Shown here: positions 24,560 to 31,872 of the stretch, piece after piece
Layout: each line of letters begins with the position of its first letter
How positions within the stretch are numbered: the stretch's first letter is position 1
Assembly (NCBI GenBank): GCA_029061025.1
Contig: JAIDSW010000261.1
Span: 1 to 32,494 of the forward strand
Origin: Duncaniella sp.
Lineage (GTDB): Bacteria > Bacteroidota > Bacteroidia > Bacteroidales > Muribaculaceae
Direction of reading: 5' to 3'
Length of the DNA stretch: 32,494 nt
The notes under the pieces: generated by a model
The model's input: the letters and a program-made list of their open reading frames with translations, nothing else
Told to the model about the DNA's origin: nothing
Database searches by the model: none
Position numbers and translations under genes: made by a program

Positions 24560-25417
24560 ATGAAAAAATACTCTCTATTTTTTGCCGTCGTGACCATGCT
24601 CGTCGCGCTCGCATCATGTGACTCCTCCGACCGTTTCGATGTCGGCCTTTACTCGGTAGCCGTTCCCACCGGATTCGCACCCGAGGAGATCGACACCTCG
24701 GTAGAATCAATCAATAGCGTACAGCTCACTACGCTCGATGATAAGAACACTGTGGTGATCCTCGCTTTCCCGTTTGAAGGCAACGATGAAATCGTGCTTT
24801 ATAATCAGACTGTCGGCGGTGCCAATCCCGCACTTGTGCATATGACTTACCCCTCGGGCGGTGTCAACAAATTTAATTTCGGCGACCGCTCGGGCAGCGA
24901 GATAGAGCTGTCGGGCATAATCGAAGGACTGAATGTCACCGGCAAGGCATATTGTTTCGTAACCGGTGGCTGCACATTTTTCGTCTACAGCCTCGCCACT
25001 GATGGCACCGACTACGACACTGACCGCAAAATCATCGAAAGCATCAAGGTCAACGAAAAGGCTATGGAGGAATTTGACTCCGAAAAGCGCGTAGACACAG
25101 TGGCTGATCTCGCCCGATTGAACCTCCCCGTGAGCGTTGACGAAATAACCACATGGACTGATGTAAAGGTGAATCATGCTGACAAAGAGCTTGTGCTTGT
25201 GATGACCCTTGGCGGCACTGCCGAGGATTATGGCAACGTAAGCGATACCTTTGCCGGCATGCACGACGGCATGGCTGCAAATCTTAAAGCCAACCGCGAG
25301 ACCGACTGGCTCATCGTCGTGCCCTCCGACGAAGGCTACACACTCGGCTACGATTACATCACCTCCGACGGCACCCTGCTCGGTACCCTCCGCTTCACCC
25401 CCGAGGAACTTAAATAA
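24560..25417 (+). CDS. Putative lipoprotein of unknown function
   Basis: The N-terminus MKKYSLFFAVVTMLVALASC is a lipoprotein signal with lipobox LASC and Cys20 as the lipidated residue. The following CDSSDR has no obvious export-to-surface signal. The remaining 265 residues are mixed alpha/beta with two halves of roughly similar length (about 25-150 and 165-285). I do not recognise a family. It may be co-transcribed with the SDR gene 36 nt upstream. The stop codon abuts a telomere-like repeat. Confidence 0.8.
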   Translation: MKKYSLFFAVVTMLVALASCDSSDRFDVGLYSVAVPTGFAPEEIDTSVESINSVQLTTLDDKNTVVILAFPFEGNDEIVLYNQTVGGANPALVHMTYPSGGVNKFNFGDRSGSEIELSGIIEGLNVTGKAYCFVTGGCTFFVYSLATDGTDYDTDRKIIESIKVNEKAMEEFDSEKRVDTVADLARLNLPVSVDEITTWTDVKVNHADKELVLVMTLGGTAEDYGNVSDTFAGMHDGMAANLKANRETDWLIVVPSDEGYTLGYDYITSDGTLLGTLRFTPEELK

Positions 25418-25556
25418 GGTTTTAGGGTTTAGGTTTTAGGTTTTAGGGGGGCGCACCCTAAGACAAAATTGTTTACTTTCTTCTCAAGCCCTAAAACCTA
25501 CCACCTAATCCCTCACCCCTAACCCCTAAAACCTAAAACCTAATCCCTAAAACCTG
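25418..25556. repeat. Telomere-like minisatellite arranged as an inverted repeat
   Basis: Units of GGTTTTA and GGGTTTA run from 25418 to about 25451. After about 37 nt of ordinary sequence, the complementary units (CCTAAAA, CCCCTAA) run from 25489 to 25556. A 21-nt stretch at 25429-25449 is the exact reverse complement of 25523-25543, so the region can fold into a long hairpin. There is no open frame. Function unknown; it separates the lipoprotein gene from tsaC. Confidence 0.85.
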
Positions 25557-25568
25557 AAAAAAAATTAT

Positions 25569-25576
25569 TACCTTTG
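25569..25576 (+). promoter_or_regulatory. -7 box of the tsaC-clc operon
   Basis: TACCTTTG matches TAnnTTTG and lies 30 nt before the ATG of tsaC. The -33 position falls in the CCTAAAA repeat and has no TTTG. Confidence 0.5.
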
Positions 25577-25606
25577 TAGCGTAGCTTCATATTTCTACTC
25601 ATTGAT

Positions 25607-26179
25607 ATGACATATTCGCAAGACGATTTCGATGCAGCTCTCTCGGCGCTCAGGCGCGGGGGCGTGATACTCTACCCTACCGACACGGTGTGGGGTATAG
25701 GGTGTGACGCCACCGATGAAGAGGCCGTCGAGCGGATATTCCGTATCAAGCGGCGTGCCGATAGCAAGGCCATGCTTTCGCTCATCGACTGCGCTGAAGC
25801 TCTTGAAGGCTACGTTGACCCCGAGGCCGCGTCTGCATCCATAAAGGTCATTGATCCCGCGCGGCCTACCACAGTGATTTACCCGAAGGTAAGAAACATA
25901 GCTGCGCCACTGGTGGCCGATGACGGCTCGGCCGGATTCCGCATAAGCCGTGAGGAATTCTCGCGCGAGCTGTGCCGGCAGCTCGGTCGTCCGGTAGTGT
26001 CAACCTCAGCCAACATCAGCGGCCGCCCTGCTCCGGCATCTTTCTCGGAGATTGATGACGAGATCAAGGCTGCGATGGACTATGTGGTGATACACGGCAG
26101 AGAAAGTGACGGCTTGGCAACCCCGTCGCGCATCGTAAAACTGAATCCCGACGGCACGGTAGCCGTGATACGCCCATGA
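25607..26179 (+). CDS. tsaC: L-threonylcarbamoyladenylate synthase (TsaC/YrdC/Sua5 family)
   Basis: Makes threonylcarbamoyl-AMP from threonine, bicarbonate and ATP, the first step of the t6A modification at position 37 of ANN-decoding tRNAs. The 190-residue length fits the short TsaC form without the Sua5 C-terminal domain. Motifs: LYPTDTVWGIGCD (22-34), the basic loop IKRRADSKAM (47-56), RPTTVIYP, and PVVSTSANISGRPAP near 130-145. The gene overlaps the ClC channel gene by ATGA, so the two are translationally coupled. Confidence 0.94.
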   Translation: MTYSQDDFDAALSALRRGGVILYPTDTVWGIGCDATDEEAVERIFRIKRRADSKAMLSLIDCAEALEGYVDPEAASASIKVIDPARPTTVIYPKVRNIAAPLVADDGSAGFRISREEFSRELCRQLGRPVVSTSANISGRPAPASFSEIDDEIKAAMDYVVIHGRESDGLATPSRIVKLNPDGTVAVIRP

Positions 26180-27987
26180 ATGCCGCTACACTCCGACTCC
26201 GCAAGTGTGGCCGCGCGCTCCACACCATCTTCCTGAGCTTTCTGCTCTGGCGGCAACGTCATGTCAAGGAGCGCACGCTGGTGATGATACTCGCCCTTTT
26301 CGTGGGTATCGCATGCGGATTCGCAGCGCTTATTCTTAAATCGCTCATCCATGTGATTGCCACGTTTCTCACGAGCCATCTCGCCGTGGCGACGGGCAAC
26401 TGGCTGCTGCTCGTGTATCCCCTGGCGGGTATCATGATCACGAGCATGTATGTGCGCTACGTGGTGCGCGACAACATCTCCCACGGTGTCACGCGCGTGC
26501 TCTATGCCATTTCACAAAACAAAAGCCGCCTCAAGCCGCACAACATTTACACTTCGGTCATAGCCTCGTCGATCACCATAGGTTTCGGCGGATCGGTGGG
26601 AGCCGAAGGCCCTATCGTATACACCGGTGCCGCGATAGGCTCCAATATAGGCCGCGTGTTCCGCCTGTCGCCGCGCATCCTCATGATACTCGTGGGATGT
26701 GGCGCCGCCGCCGGTATAGCCGGCATATTCAAGGCACCCATAGCGGGAATGCTTTTCACGCTTGAGGTGCTGATGATCGACCTTACCACCGTGTCGGTCA
26801 TGCCGCTTCTTATCTCGTCGATAAGCGCCGCCACGGTAGCCTATGTGTTCACGGGCTATACACCCGAATTCTCGTTTATGCAGAGCGAGATATTCCTTAC
26901 CCAACGAATACCGTTCGTGATACTTCTCGGGCTCTTCCTCGGATTCGTGTCGCTCTACTTCACCCGCGTCACCGGCTTTATGGAAGGTGTTTTCAAGCGC
27001 ATAAAGTCAGTGTGGGGCAAGATACTTGCCGGTGGCACCATCATAGCCCTGCTCGTGTTTCTTTTCCCGCCGCTCTACGGCGAGGGATATTCCTCAATCA
27101 CCGCGCTCATCAACGGCCACACGGCCGAGATAGTCGACCGCTCGATCTTCTACAGCGACCGCGACGACGTGTGGTTTATCATCTTCTTCGTGAGCGCCAT
27201 AGTGCTTTTCAAGGCATTCGCCACCTCGGCCACCAACGGCGCCGGCGGTGTCGGCGGTACATTTGCGCCGTCGCTCTACGTGGGCGCGATGGCCGGATTC
27301 CTTTTCGCCTACACCATCAATGCGATATTCGACCTCGACCTTTCGACCAAAAACTATGCGCTCATGGGCATGGCCGGAGTGATGAGCGGCGTAATGCACG
27401 CCCCGCTGATGGGCATCTTCCTCACGGCCGAAATGACGGGCGGCTACCAGCTGTTTCTCCCGCTGCTGATAGTCTCGACCATATCCTACGGCACCATACG
27501 CATCTTCGAGCCCTACAGCATCTACACCCGACGCCTCGCCCGCCAGGGCAAACTGCTCACCCACCACAAAGACCGCGCCGTGCTCACCCTGCTTAAGATG
27601 GACAATGTGATCGAGACCGACTTCGTGCCCGTGCATCCCAAGATGAATCTGAAGCAGATGGTCGACGCTATCTCGCGCAGCTCGCGCAACCTGTTTCCGG
27701 TGCTGAACTCCGACGGCACACTGATGGGAGTGGTAATACTCGACGAAATCCGCAACATAATGTTCCGCCCCGATTTGTACAAGCGCATGTATGTCAACCA
27801 GTTCATGTCCATGCCGCCGGTGAAGATCGAAGTTGGCCAGAGCATGGAGAGCGTGATGAAGGCATTTGACGACACCGGCGCCTGGAATCTGCCCGTGGTC
27901 GAAAACGGCAAATATGTAGGCTTCGTCTCAAAATCTAAGATCTTCAACTCCTACCGCCGCGTCCTCCGCCACTACTGCGAGGATTGA
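26176..27987 (+). CDS. ClC family chloride channel/transporter with a C-terminal CBS pair
   Basis: An inner-membrane anion channel or Cl-/H+ exchanger of 603 residues. The membrane part (about 35-440) has the ClC motifs GSVGAEGPIVYTGAAIGSNI (139-158), with the gating Glu at E144, and GVGGTFAPSLYVGAMAG (the GxFxP motif). AAAGIAGIFKAPIAGMLFTL fits the helix following the filter. The first motif, usually GSGIP, reads SHGV near 102-105, as in a known divergent bacterial subgroup. From about 476 to the end are two CBS domains (FVPVHPKMNLKQMVDAI, then PPVKIEVGQSMESVMKAFDD), which usually sense adenine nucleotides. It overlaps tsaC by 4 nt. Confidence 0.93.
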   Translation: MNAATLRLRKCGRALHTIFLSFLLWRQRHVKERTLVMILALFVGIACGFAALILKSLIHVIATFLTSHLAVATGNWLLLVYPLAGIMITSMYVRYVVRDNISHGVTRVLYAISQNKSRLKPHNIYTSVIASSITIGFGGSVGAEGPIVYTGAAIGSNIGRVFRLSPRILMILVGCGAAAGIAGIFKAPIAGMLFTLEVLMIDLTTVSVMPLLISSISAATVAYVFTGYTPEFSFMQSEIFLTQRIPFVILLGLFLGFVSLYFTRVTGFMEGVFKRIKSVWGKILAGGTIIALLVFLFPPLYGEGYSSITALINGHTAEIVDRSIFYSDRDDVWFIIFFVSAIVLFKAFATSATNGAGGVGGTFAPSLYVGAMAGFLFAYTINAIFDLDLSTKNYALMGMAGVMSGVMHAPLMGIFLTAEMTGGYQLFLPLLIVSTISYGTIRIFEPYSIYTRRLARQGKLLTHHKDRAVLTLLKMDNVIETDFVPVHPKMNLKQMVDAISRSSRNLFPVLNSDGTLMGVVILDEIRNIMFRPDLYKRMYVNQFMSMPPVKIEVGQSMESVMKAFDDTGAWNLPVVENGKYVGFVSKSKIFNSYRRVLRHYCED

Positions 27988-28030
27988 TATTATTCAGGAT
28001 TGACTCTATTTAAACCGCATTATTATTGCA

Positions 28031-28061
28031 ACGATAAAATCTTTATCGTAACGTAAATTTG
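28031..28061 (+). promoter_or_regulatory. Promoter with overlapping palindrome upstream of the small gene at 28094
   Basis: TAAATTTG at 28054-28061 matches the -7 consensus. The palindrome ACGATAAA-ATC-TTTATCGT (28031-28049) covers the region where a -33 box would sit, so it could be an operator. There is no T run after it, so it is not a terminator. Confidence 0.5.
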
Positions 28062-28093
28062 CCGTTGTAATTACGAACTTTTATTTAATCAAT

Positions 28094-28240
28094 ATGAAAG
28101 TATCGAAAAAACAACCGTCGATAACCTCCCTGACTGCTGATGGGGGTCGTAAATCTGCGCAGTCGATAAAGCTCCAAGCTGTAAAAGCTGAAGACCGCGT
28201 GAAACTTCGCATCAGTTCATATCAATATCTTCTTCCGTAA
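28094..28240 (+). CDS. Possible small gene, 48 aa, basic peptide
   Basis: ATG at 28094 opens 48 codons ending in TAA, 32 nt downstream of an exact TAnnTTTG box. The product starts MKVSKKQPSITSLTADGGRK and ends RVKLRISSYQYLLP. It is rich in Lys/Arg with no membrane segment and no cysteine. I do not recognise a family. Support is the promoter placement and the otherwise gene-free surroundings; the weakness is its length. A hairpin at 28273-28310 follows but lacks a T run. Confidence 0.45.
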   Translation: MKVSKKQPSITSLTADGGRKSAQSIKLQAVKAEDRVKLRISSYQYLLP

Positions 28241-28272
28241 CTTTGTCAGCGGAATATTATTCTCCATCATTC

Positions 28273-28310
28273 GTAATGCGAAGCAGAGACATATACTCGC
28301 ATCGCATTAC
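28273..28310. other. Hairpin without T run
   Basis: GTAATGCGA (28273-28281) pairs with TCGCATTAC (28302-28310) around a 20-nt loop. It is not followed by Ts on either strand, so its role is open; it may cap the 3' end of the small transcript from 28061. The sequence 28311-28402 shows nothing else I can name. Confidence 0.4.
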
Positions 28311-28402
28311 AGATATATGGACATTCAGGTCTTTAAATAACTGATATGCACCATTTGTGAAAGCCGGCAATAATTTCCGCAAGCTTTTTTTCTCTCGGAA
28401 AA

Positions 28403-28434
28403 TTTGGAAATGTGAACCCTAAGGAGTATCTTTG
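28403..28434 (+). promoter_or_regulatory. Strong Bacteroidetes promoter of the candidate RNA gene
   Basis: TTTG at 28403-28406 and TATCTTTG at 28427-28434 are exactly 20 nt apart. This is the best full -33/-7 match in the window. Transcription should start near 28440. Confidence 0.8.
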
Positions 28435-28440
28435 TGTTAT

Positions 28441-28675
28441 AAAAGCAAAGGCAGGGCGAGAGAGCCCGAGCCAAAATTGAAAATACCACGCCGCATCAAA
28501 GCAGATTGGGAAACTCTACAAGTTTTATCGAAATACCGAGACAAGCTTAGCCGACCAATGGCGGGCCTCATCCCCGAGAGGGGAGGCCACCGTGCCCGGA
28601 GGATTACAAAGGCCGGCGAGCACTCAAATCCTGTCATTCGGAGTTTCACCACATTCTTTGGTGCGGTGATTTTTG
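28441..28675 (+). ncRNA. Candidate structured non-coding RNA of unknown family, about 235 nt
   Basis: A GC-rich segment lies between a consensus promoter and an intrinsic terminator and has no sensible protein frame. Helices I can draw: GGC-a-GGGC/GCCC-ga-GCC (28450-28472); TGGGAAACTC (28507-28516) with GAGTTTC-a-CCA (28641-28651); CCGAGACA (28536-28543) with TGTC-at-TCGG (28632-28641); AGCCGACC with GGCCGGC (28549-28617); and a hairpin GGCCT…CCCC-GAGA-GGGG-AGGCC (28564-28588) with a GNRA tetraloop. TCACC/GGTGA (28646-28669) plus TTTTT is the terminator. I found no RNase P, tmRNA or SRP signature. A divergent 6S RNA or a leader controlling the MscS gene at 28743 remain possible. Confidence 0.65.
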
Positions 28676-28705
28676 TATCCGTCTGAACACTATCGCCGCG
28701 GCATT

Positions 28706-28735
28706 TGTTAAAAAAGTATATCTCACTTTTTAACA
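28706..28735 (+). other. AT-rich hairpin just before the MscS start codon
   Basis: TGTTAAAAA (28706-28714) and TTTTTAACA (28727-28735) are perfect complements around a 12-nt loop, ending seven bases before the ATG at 28743. It could mask the ribosome-binding region or be an operator. It sits too close to the gene to be its promoter. Confidence 0.45.
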
Positions 28736-28742
28736 TATCATT

Positions 28743-30080
28743 ATGCTCTGCGATATTATCCCCACCCACACCGTTGCCGTATGGCTGCTCGAGACTATCT
28801 ACAAGGCGCTCGACATGCTCGGCCTGAAACATGACAAGACGACCGAAGAAGTCATCTACGTAGCCGTAATAGTGCTTATCGCGCTTGCTATCGGCTGGGT
28901 GCTCAAGCTTGCGATAGTGTGGCTCGTAAGAAAAATCATCGCCGTGAAGCGACCCAACACGGCGGCACTGCTTACACAATATCACGTATTCACGCGCACC
29001 TCGCGGGTGATTCCGCCGCTGGTAATCCTTACGCTCCTGCCGTTTGCATTCACGAGCACCTCAAAGCTGCTCGACATATGCGAGCGACTGCTGTGGGCCT
29101 ATACAATAATCGTGTTCACCATCGCCGTCACGTCGATAGTGACCCTTGCATGGGTTGGCTACAATAACAAGCGCAACACTCGCAACCTGCCGCTCAACGG
29201 TGTGCTCAACACCATCGTGGGCGTGATATGGATCATCTCGGCGATAGTGGTGGTATCGGTGATCATCGATAAATCACCCGCCATGCTGCTTACCGGTCTC
29301 GGTGCTTTTGCGGCAGCATTGATGCTGGTGTTCAAAGACAGTATCCTCGGCTTCGTGGCGGGCATACAGCTGTCACAAAACGACATGCTGCGCGTGGGCG
29401 ACTGGATCGTGGTGCCATCGACGATTGCCAACGGTATAGTGGTCGACGTGTCGCTCTCGGCTGTCAAGGTGCAGAACTGGGACAACACCATCGTCACCTT
29501 GCCTCCCTACACGCTTATATCCACATCGTTTCAAAACTGGCGCGGAATGACCGAAAGCGGCTGCCGGCAGATAGCCCGCTCCATACTCGTCGACGCCAAC
29601 TCGATACTTCCTTTGGCTTCGGACAAGACAGATGAACTTGTCGCACGCTATCCGCTGCTGAAACCGTGGGTCGACAAGACCCGTGCCGCAGGTCACGACA
29701 CATTTGACCCCGGGCTGGCAACCGTCAACGGTTCGCTTGAGACGAATCTCGGTCTGCTCCGTGCTTATCTGTGCGCTTATCTGCTGCAAAGTCCGTCGTT
29801 TGACCACAACAATCAGATTCTCGTGCGCACGCTCGCGCCTACACCCGAAGGCGTGCCCCTGCAGATATGGGCATACACCTCCACCACTGCCTTTACCGCT
29901 TACGAGGCAATACAGAGCGCTCTCTTTGAGCACATAATCGCCGTAGCCCCCGACTTCGGGCTGGAGATATACAACGAGGAGAGCGGCAAGGATGCAATCT
30001 CGACCGTCACCGTCGATATGTTGCCTCCATCATCAGCATCAACCACCGATTCCTCAACTCAAACAAACGCAAAGCAATGA
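28743..30080 (+). CDS. MscS-family mechanosensitive channel (YbdG-like)
   Basis: An inner-membrane channel that opens under membrane tension and protects against osmotic downshock. At 445 residues it is nearer to E. coli YbdG (about 415) than to MscS (286). Membrane segments lie at about 38-62, 90-105, 115-140 and 150-175. The pore-lining helix is LLTGLGAFAAALMLVFKDSI, followed by LGFVAGIQLSQNDMLRVGDW (the MscS beta-domain entry) and VSLSAVKVQNWDNTIVTLPP. A cytoplasmic alpha/beta domain follows, and the last 20 residues are Ser/Thr-rich and probably disordered. The next gene overlaps by ATGA. Confidence 0.92.
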   Translation: MLCDIIPTHTVAVWLLETIYKALDMLGLKHDKTTEEVIYVAVIVLIALAIGWVLKLAIVWLVRKIIAVKRPNTAALLTQYHVFTRTSRVIPPLVILTLLPFAFTSTSKLLDICERLLWAYTIIVFTIAVTSIVTLAWVGYNNKRNTRNLPLNGVLNTIVGVIWIISAIVVVSVIIDKSPAMLLTGLGAFAAALMLVFKDSILGFVAGIQLSQNDMLRVGDWIVVPSTIANGIVVDVSLSAVKVQNWDNTIVTLPPYTLISTSFQNWRGMTESGCRQIARSILVDANSILPLASDKTDELVARYPLLKPWVDKTRAAGHDTFDPGLATVNGSLETNLGLLRAYLCAYLLQSPSFDHNNQILVRTLAPTPEGVPLQIWAYTSTTAFTAYEAIQSALFEHIIAVAPDFGLEIYNEESGKDAISTVTVDMLPPSSASTTDSSTQTNAKQ

Positions 30081-30751
30081 AACGCATCAACCGACTCATA
30101 GCCGCGGCAGCATTGATAATCGCCGCCGTAATACCCGCCCGCGCCCAGTATTTCCAGCTCGCCTCACAGGTGCGCGACCTTATCACCCCCGCTCTCACCG
30201 GCGGCTCGGCCTACAAGGGATTTGTGGAGGCATCGGTGCTCGCGGGCATAGGCACTAACCGCGTCACTTTCTATGGCATCTCCACCACACAGGGCTACCA
30301 GTATCGCCCGTGGTTCTTCATGGGCGCCGGTGTAGGCATAGACGTGGCCACGGCCGTATTGCCTACCGACATTCAGGGCGACGTGGTACGTCCGCCATAT
30401 TTCGGACACTCCACGGCCTCAACCAAAGCCATGATTCCGCTGTTCTCTGATTTCCGATTCAACATCGGCAAGGCATCAGGAACATCGGCCTACATCGATC
30501 TCAAATTAGGTGCCACATGGCTCATAGGCGGCAGCTATCTTGAGTTGGCCGAGAAATGCCTCGGCTCGTCGGCACAATTCTATTTCAAGCCCTCGGTGGG
30601 AGTACGCATCCCGGTGAGCACCACCACATCAAAGCGCGCCATAGACATCGGCCTGACCTACCAGCTCATCACCTCCGACCGCAACTACGCCCCCTACTCC
30701 TCCACCGTGTCGCTCAACAACATCGGCATCACGCTGGCCTATGAGTGGTAA
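30077..30751 (+). CDS. Exported outer-membrane-like beta protein of unknown function
   Basis: The 224-residue product starts with a signal peptide (MKRINRLIAAAALIIAAVIP, cleaved after ARAQ). The mature part alternates hydrophobic and polar residues in strand-length runs and ends in GITLAYEW, an aromatic C-terminus typical of outer-membrane barrels. I infer a small barrel of about eight strands but cannot name a family. It overlaps the MscS gene by 4 nt, so the two are coupled. No terminator is visible directly behind it. Confidence 0.8.
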   Translation: MKRINRLIAAAALIIAAVIPARAQYFQLASQVRDLITPALTGGSAYKGFVEASVLAGIGTNRVTFYGISTTQGYQYRPWFFMGAGVGIDVATAVLPTDIQGDVVRPPYFGHSTASTKAMIPLFSDFRFNIGKASGTSAYIDLKLGATWLIGGSYLELAEKCLGSSAQFYFKPSVGVRIPVSTTTSKRAIDIGLTYQLITSDRNYAPYSSTVSLNNIGITLAYEW

Positions 30752-30789
30752 GGGCTGCAGACAATAATAACTTTTTTAATCTATGACAA

Positions 30790-30857
30790 GCCAAGCATTT
30801 TTAGAACTAAAAAGTTCTAAAAATACTTGGCTGTTGATATAAAAAACCTTATCTTTG
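30790..30857 (+). promoter_or_regulatory. Promoter and overlapping operator-like palindrome of the toxin-antitoxin module
   Basis: Two 19-nt arms, GCCAAGCATTTTTAGAACT (30790-30808) and AGTTCTAAAAATACTTGGC (30813-30831), are complementary except for one base, around AAAA. The right arm contains TTGG at 30827-30830, placed 19 nt before TATCTTTG (30850-30857), an exact -7 box. The palindrome therefore covers the -33 element, as expected for autorepression by the antitoxin. The start codon is only four bases after the -7 box. Confidence 0.7.
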
Positions 30858-30861
30858 CCAC

Positions 30862-31227
30862 ATGAACCAGAGTGAGAATCAAAATCCGGATATTCGAGTA
30901 ATACTCAGGACTCCTGAGTTTGATGAATTCTACGGGTCACTGCCTCAACAAGTAAAGGAAAAGTTCCAATACGTATTCAAGGTATTGTAAAGTGTATATA
31001 ATATTTCTACAAAATTTGTCAAGCATCTTGAAGGGACTGAATTATATGAGATGAGAGTATCATCAGGTTCAAATGAATACAGGAGCATATTATTTGCAAT
31101 AGACCACAGCAATGTCATTCAGTCGACAAGAGTAATACTTTTAAACGGCTTTCTAAAAAAGTCGACTAAGGATTACAAGAAACAAATAAACATTGCCATC
31201 AAAATATTAAATAATTTACAGTCATGA
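30862..31227 (+). pseudogene. RelE/HigB-type (Gp49-like) toxin broken by an in-frame stop
   Basis: Read in one frame, codons 1-42 give MNQSENQNPDIRVILRTPEF to FQYVFKVL, then TAA at 30988-30990, and the same frame continues SVYNISTKFVKHLEGTELYE, MRVSSGSNEYRSILFAIDHS, ILLNGFLKKSTKDYKKQ to a TGA at 31225. Without the stop it would be a 121-residue toxin of the RelE/HigB (Gp49-like) family, which cleaves mRNA at the ribosome. One base change (CAA, GAA or AAA to TAA) explains the break. The stop removes the core, including the NEYRSILF segment, so the toxin is probably inactive. Its end overlaps the antitoxin start as ATGA. The region is AT-rich compared with its neighbours. Confidence 0.88.
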
Positions 31228-31535
31228 TAAAGTTAGATGAAGCCAAATTATCAAAACTGCCTACTACAAATCAACTCCTCGATGAGCAATATGGAGCAAA
31301 CGGCACTAAAGAGCGTGAAGAATTCAACGCAAAGGCTTTGGCATGGTATTACGGCTCACTTCTGCGCGACCGAAGAAAAGAATTAAAACTCACACAGCGC
31401 CAGGTTGCTGAAAGGATAGGCAGAGAGCAAACATATATCGCTCGCGTCGAACGTGGAAAAACTGACATTCAGATGTCAAGTTTTTTTCGGATCGCATCAG
31501 TGCTCGGTATTCAGTTCACGGCTTCGTTTGTATAA
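31224..31535 (+). CDS. XRE-family antitoxin (HigA-like)
   Basis: The 103-residue product has a helix-turn-helix at about 45-100: LLRDRRKELKLTQRQVAERI, then GREQTYIARVERGKTDIQMS. The N-terminal 45 residues would wrap the toxin. In this arrangement (toxin first, antitoxin second) the antitoxin neutralises the toxin and represses the shared promoter, here probably through the palindrome at 30790-30831. It appears intact although the toxin is broken. Its start overlaps the toxin stop by ATGA; the early stop in the toxin may weaken this coupling. Confidence 0.92.
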   Translation: MIKLDEAKLSKLPTTNQLLDEQYGANGTKEREEFNAKALAWYYGSLLRDRRKELKLTQRQVAERIGREQTYIARVERGKTDIQMSSFFRIASVLGIQFTASFV

Positions 31536-31540
31536 TTGAT

Positions 31541-31855
31541 ATGGGATTATTTAATTTTCTCCGCAAGATTTTCTTCCCGCTTGCCGATGACGGGACTTCG
31601 CCCAAAGATACCGACAGAAAACCTGAGCGCGAACGTGTGCGTTCAGAAATTGACACCGACACTGCAATTCTCTTGAGGCGTAAGGATAGAATAGAACGTG
31701 CAGAACGTGAAAAACGGTTGCGGGCAATTGAAGATAGGATAAGAAACAACCCTGGCCACCGACGCAGGATCTATCGCTATAGCGACGATAACTATTATCA
31801 CGACTCCTACGATGATCACCTCCACGATACTGACGACTTCGAAGATGATTATTGA
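31541..31855 (+). CDS. Small charged protein of unknown function next to the antitoxin
   Basis: The 104-residue product has three parts: a short hydrophobic or amphipathic start (MGLFNFLRKIFFPLADDG), a long Arg/Glu-rich helical middle (ILLRRKDRIERAEREKRLRA), and a tail made mostly of Asp, His and Tyr (from RIYRYSDDNYYHDSYDDH to the end). The tail could bind metal but this is inference. It starts 5 nt after the antitoxin stop and shares its AT-rich composition, so it probably belongs to the same acquired unit. I do not recognise a family. Confidence 0.65.
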   Translation: MGLFNFLRKIFFPLADDGTSPKDTDRKPERERVRSEIDTDTAILLRRKDRIERAEREKRLRAIEDRIRNNPGHRRRIYRYSDDNYYHDSYDDHLHDTDDFEDDY

Positions 31856-31872
31856 ACAGAGTTAATAACAAG

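Noticed and set aside
25418-25556. CRISPR array
   Set aside because: The units are 7-8 nt long, contiguous and without spacers; it is a minisatellite, not a CRISPR.
28441-28675. RNase P, tmRNA or SRP RNA
   Set aside because: No GAGGAAAGTCCGGGC-type P4 segment, no tRNA-like CCA end with tag frame, and no GGAAGGAAGCAGC-like SRP loop are present.
28432-28686. 84-codon open frame over the RNA candidate
   Set aside because: It would start with TTG inside the -7 box and run through the terminator hairpin; the protein has no recognisable feature. The base pairing of the segment explains it better as RNA.
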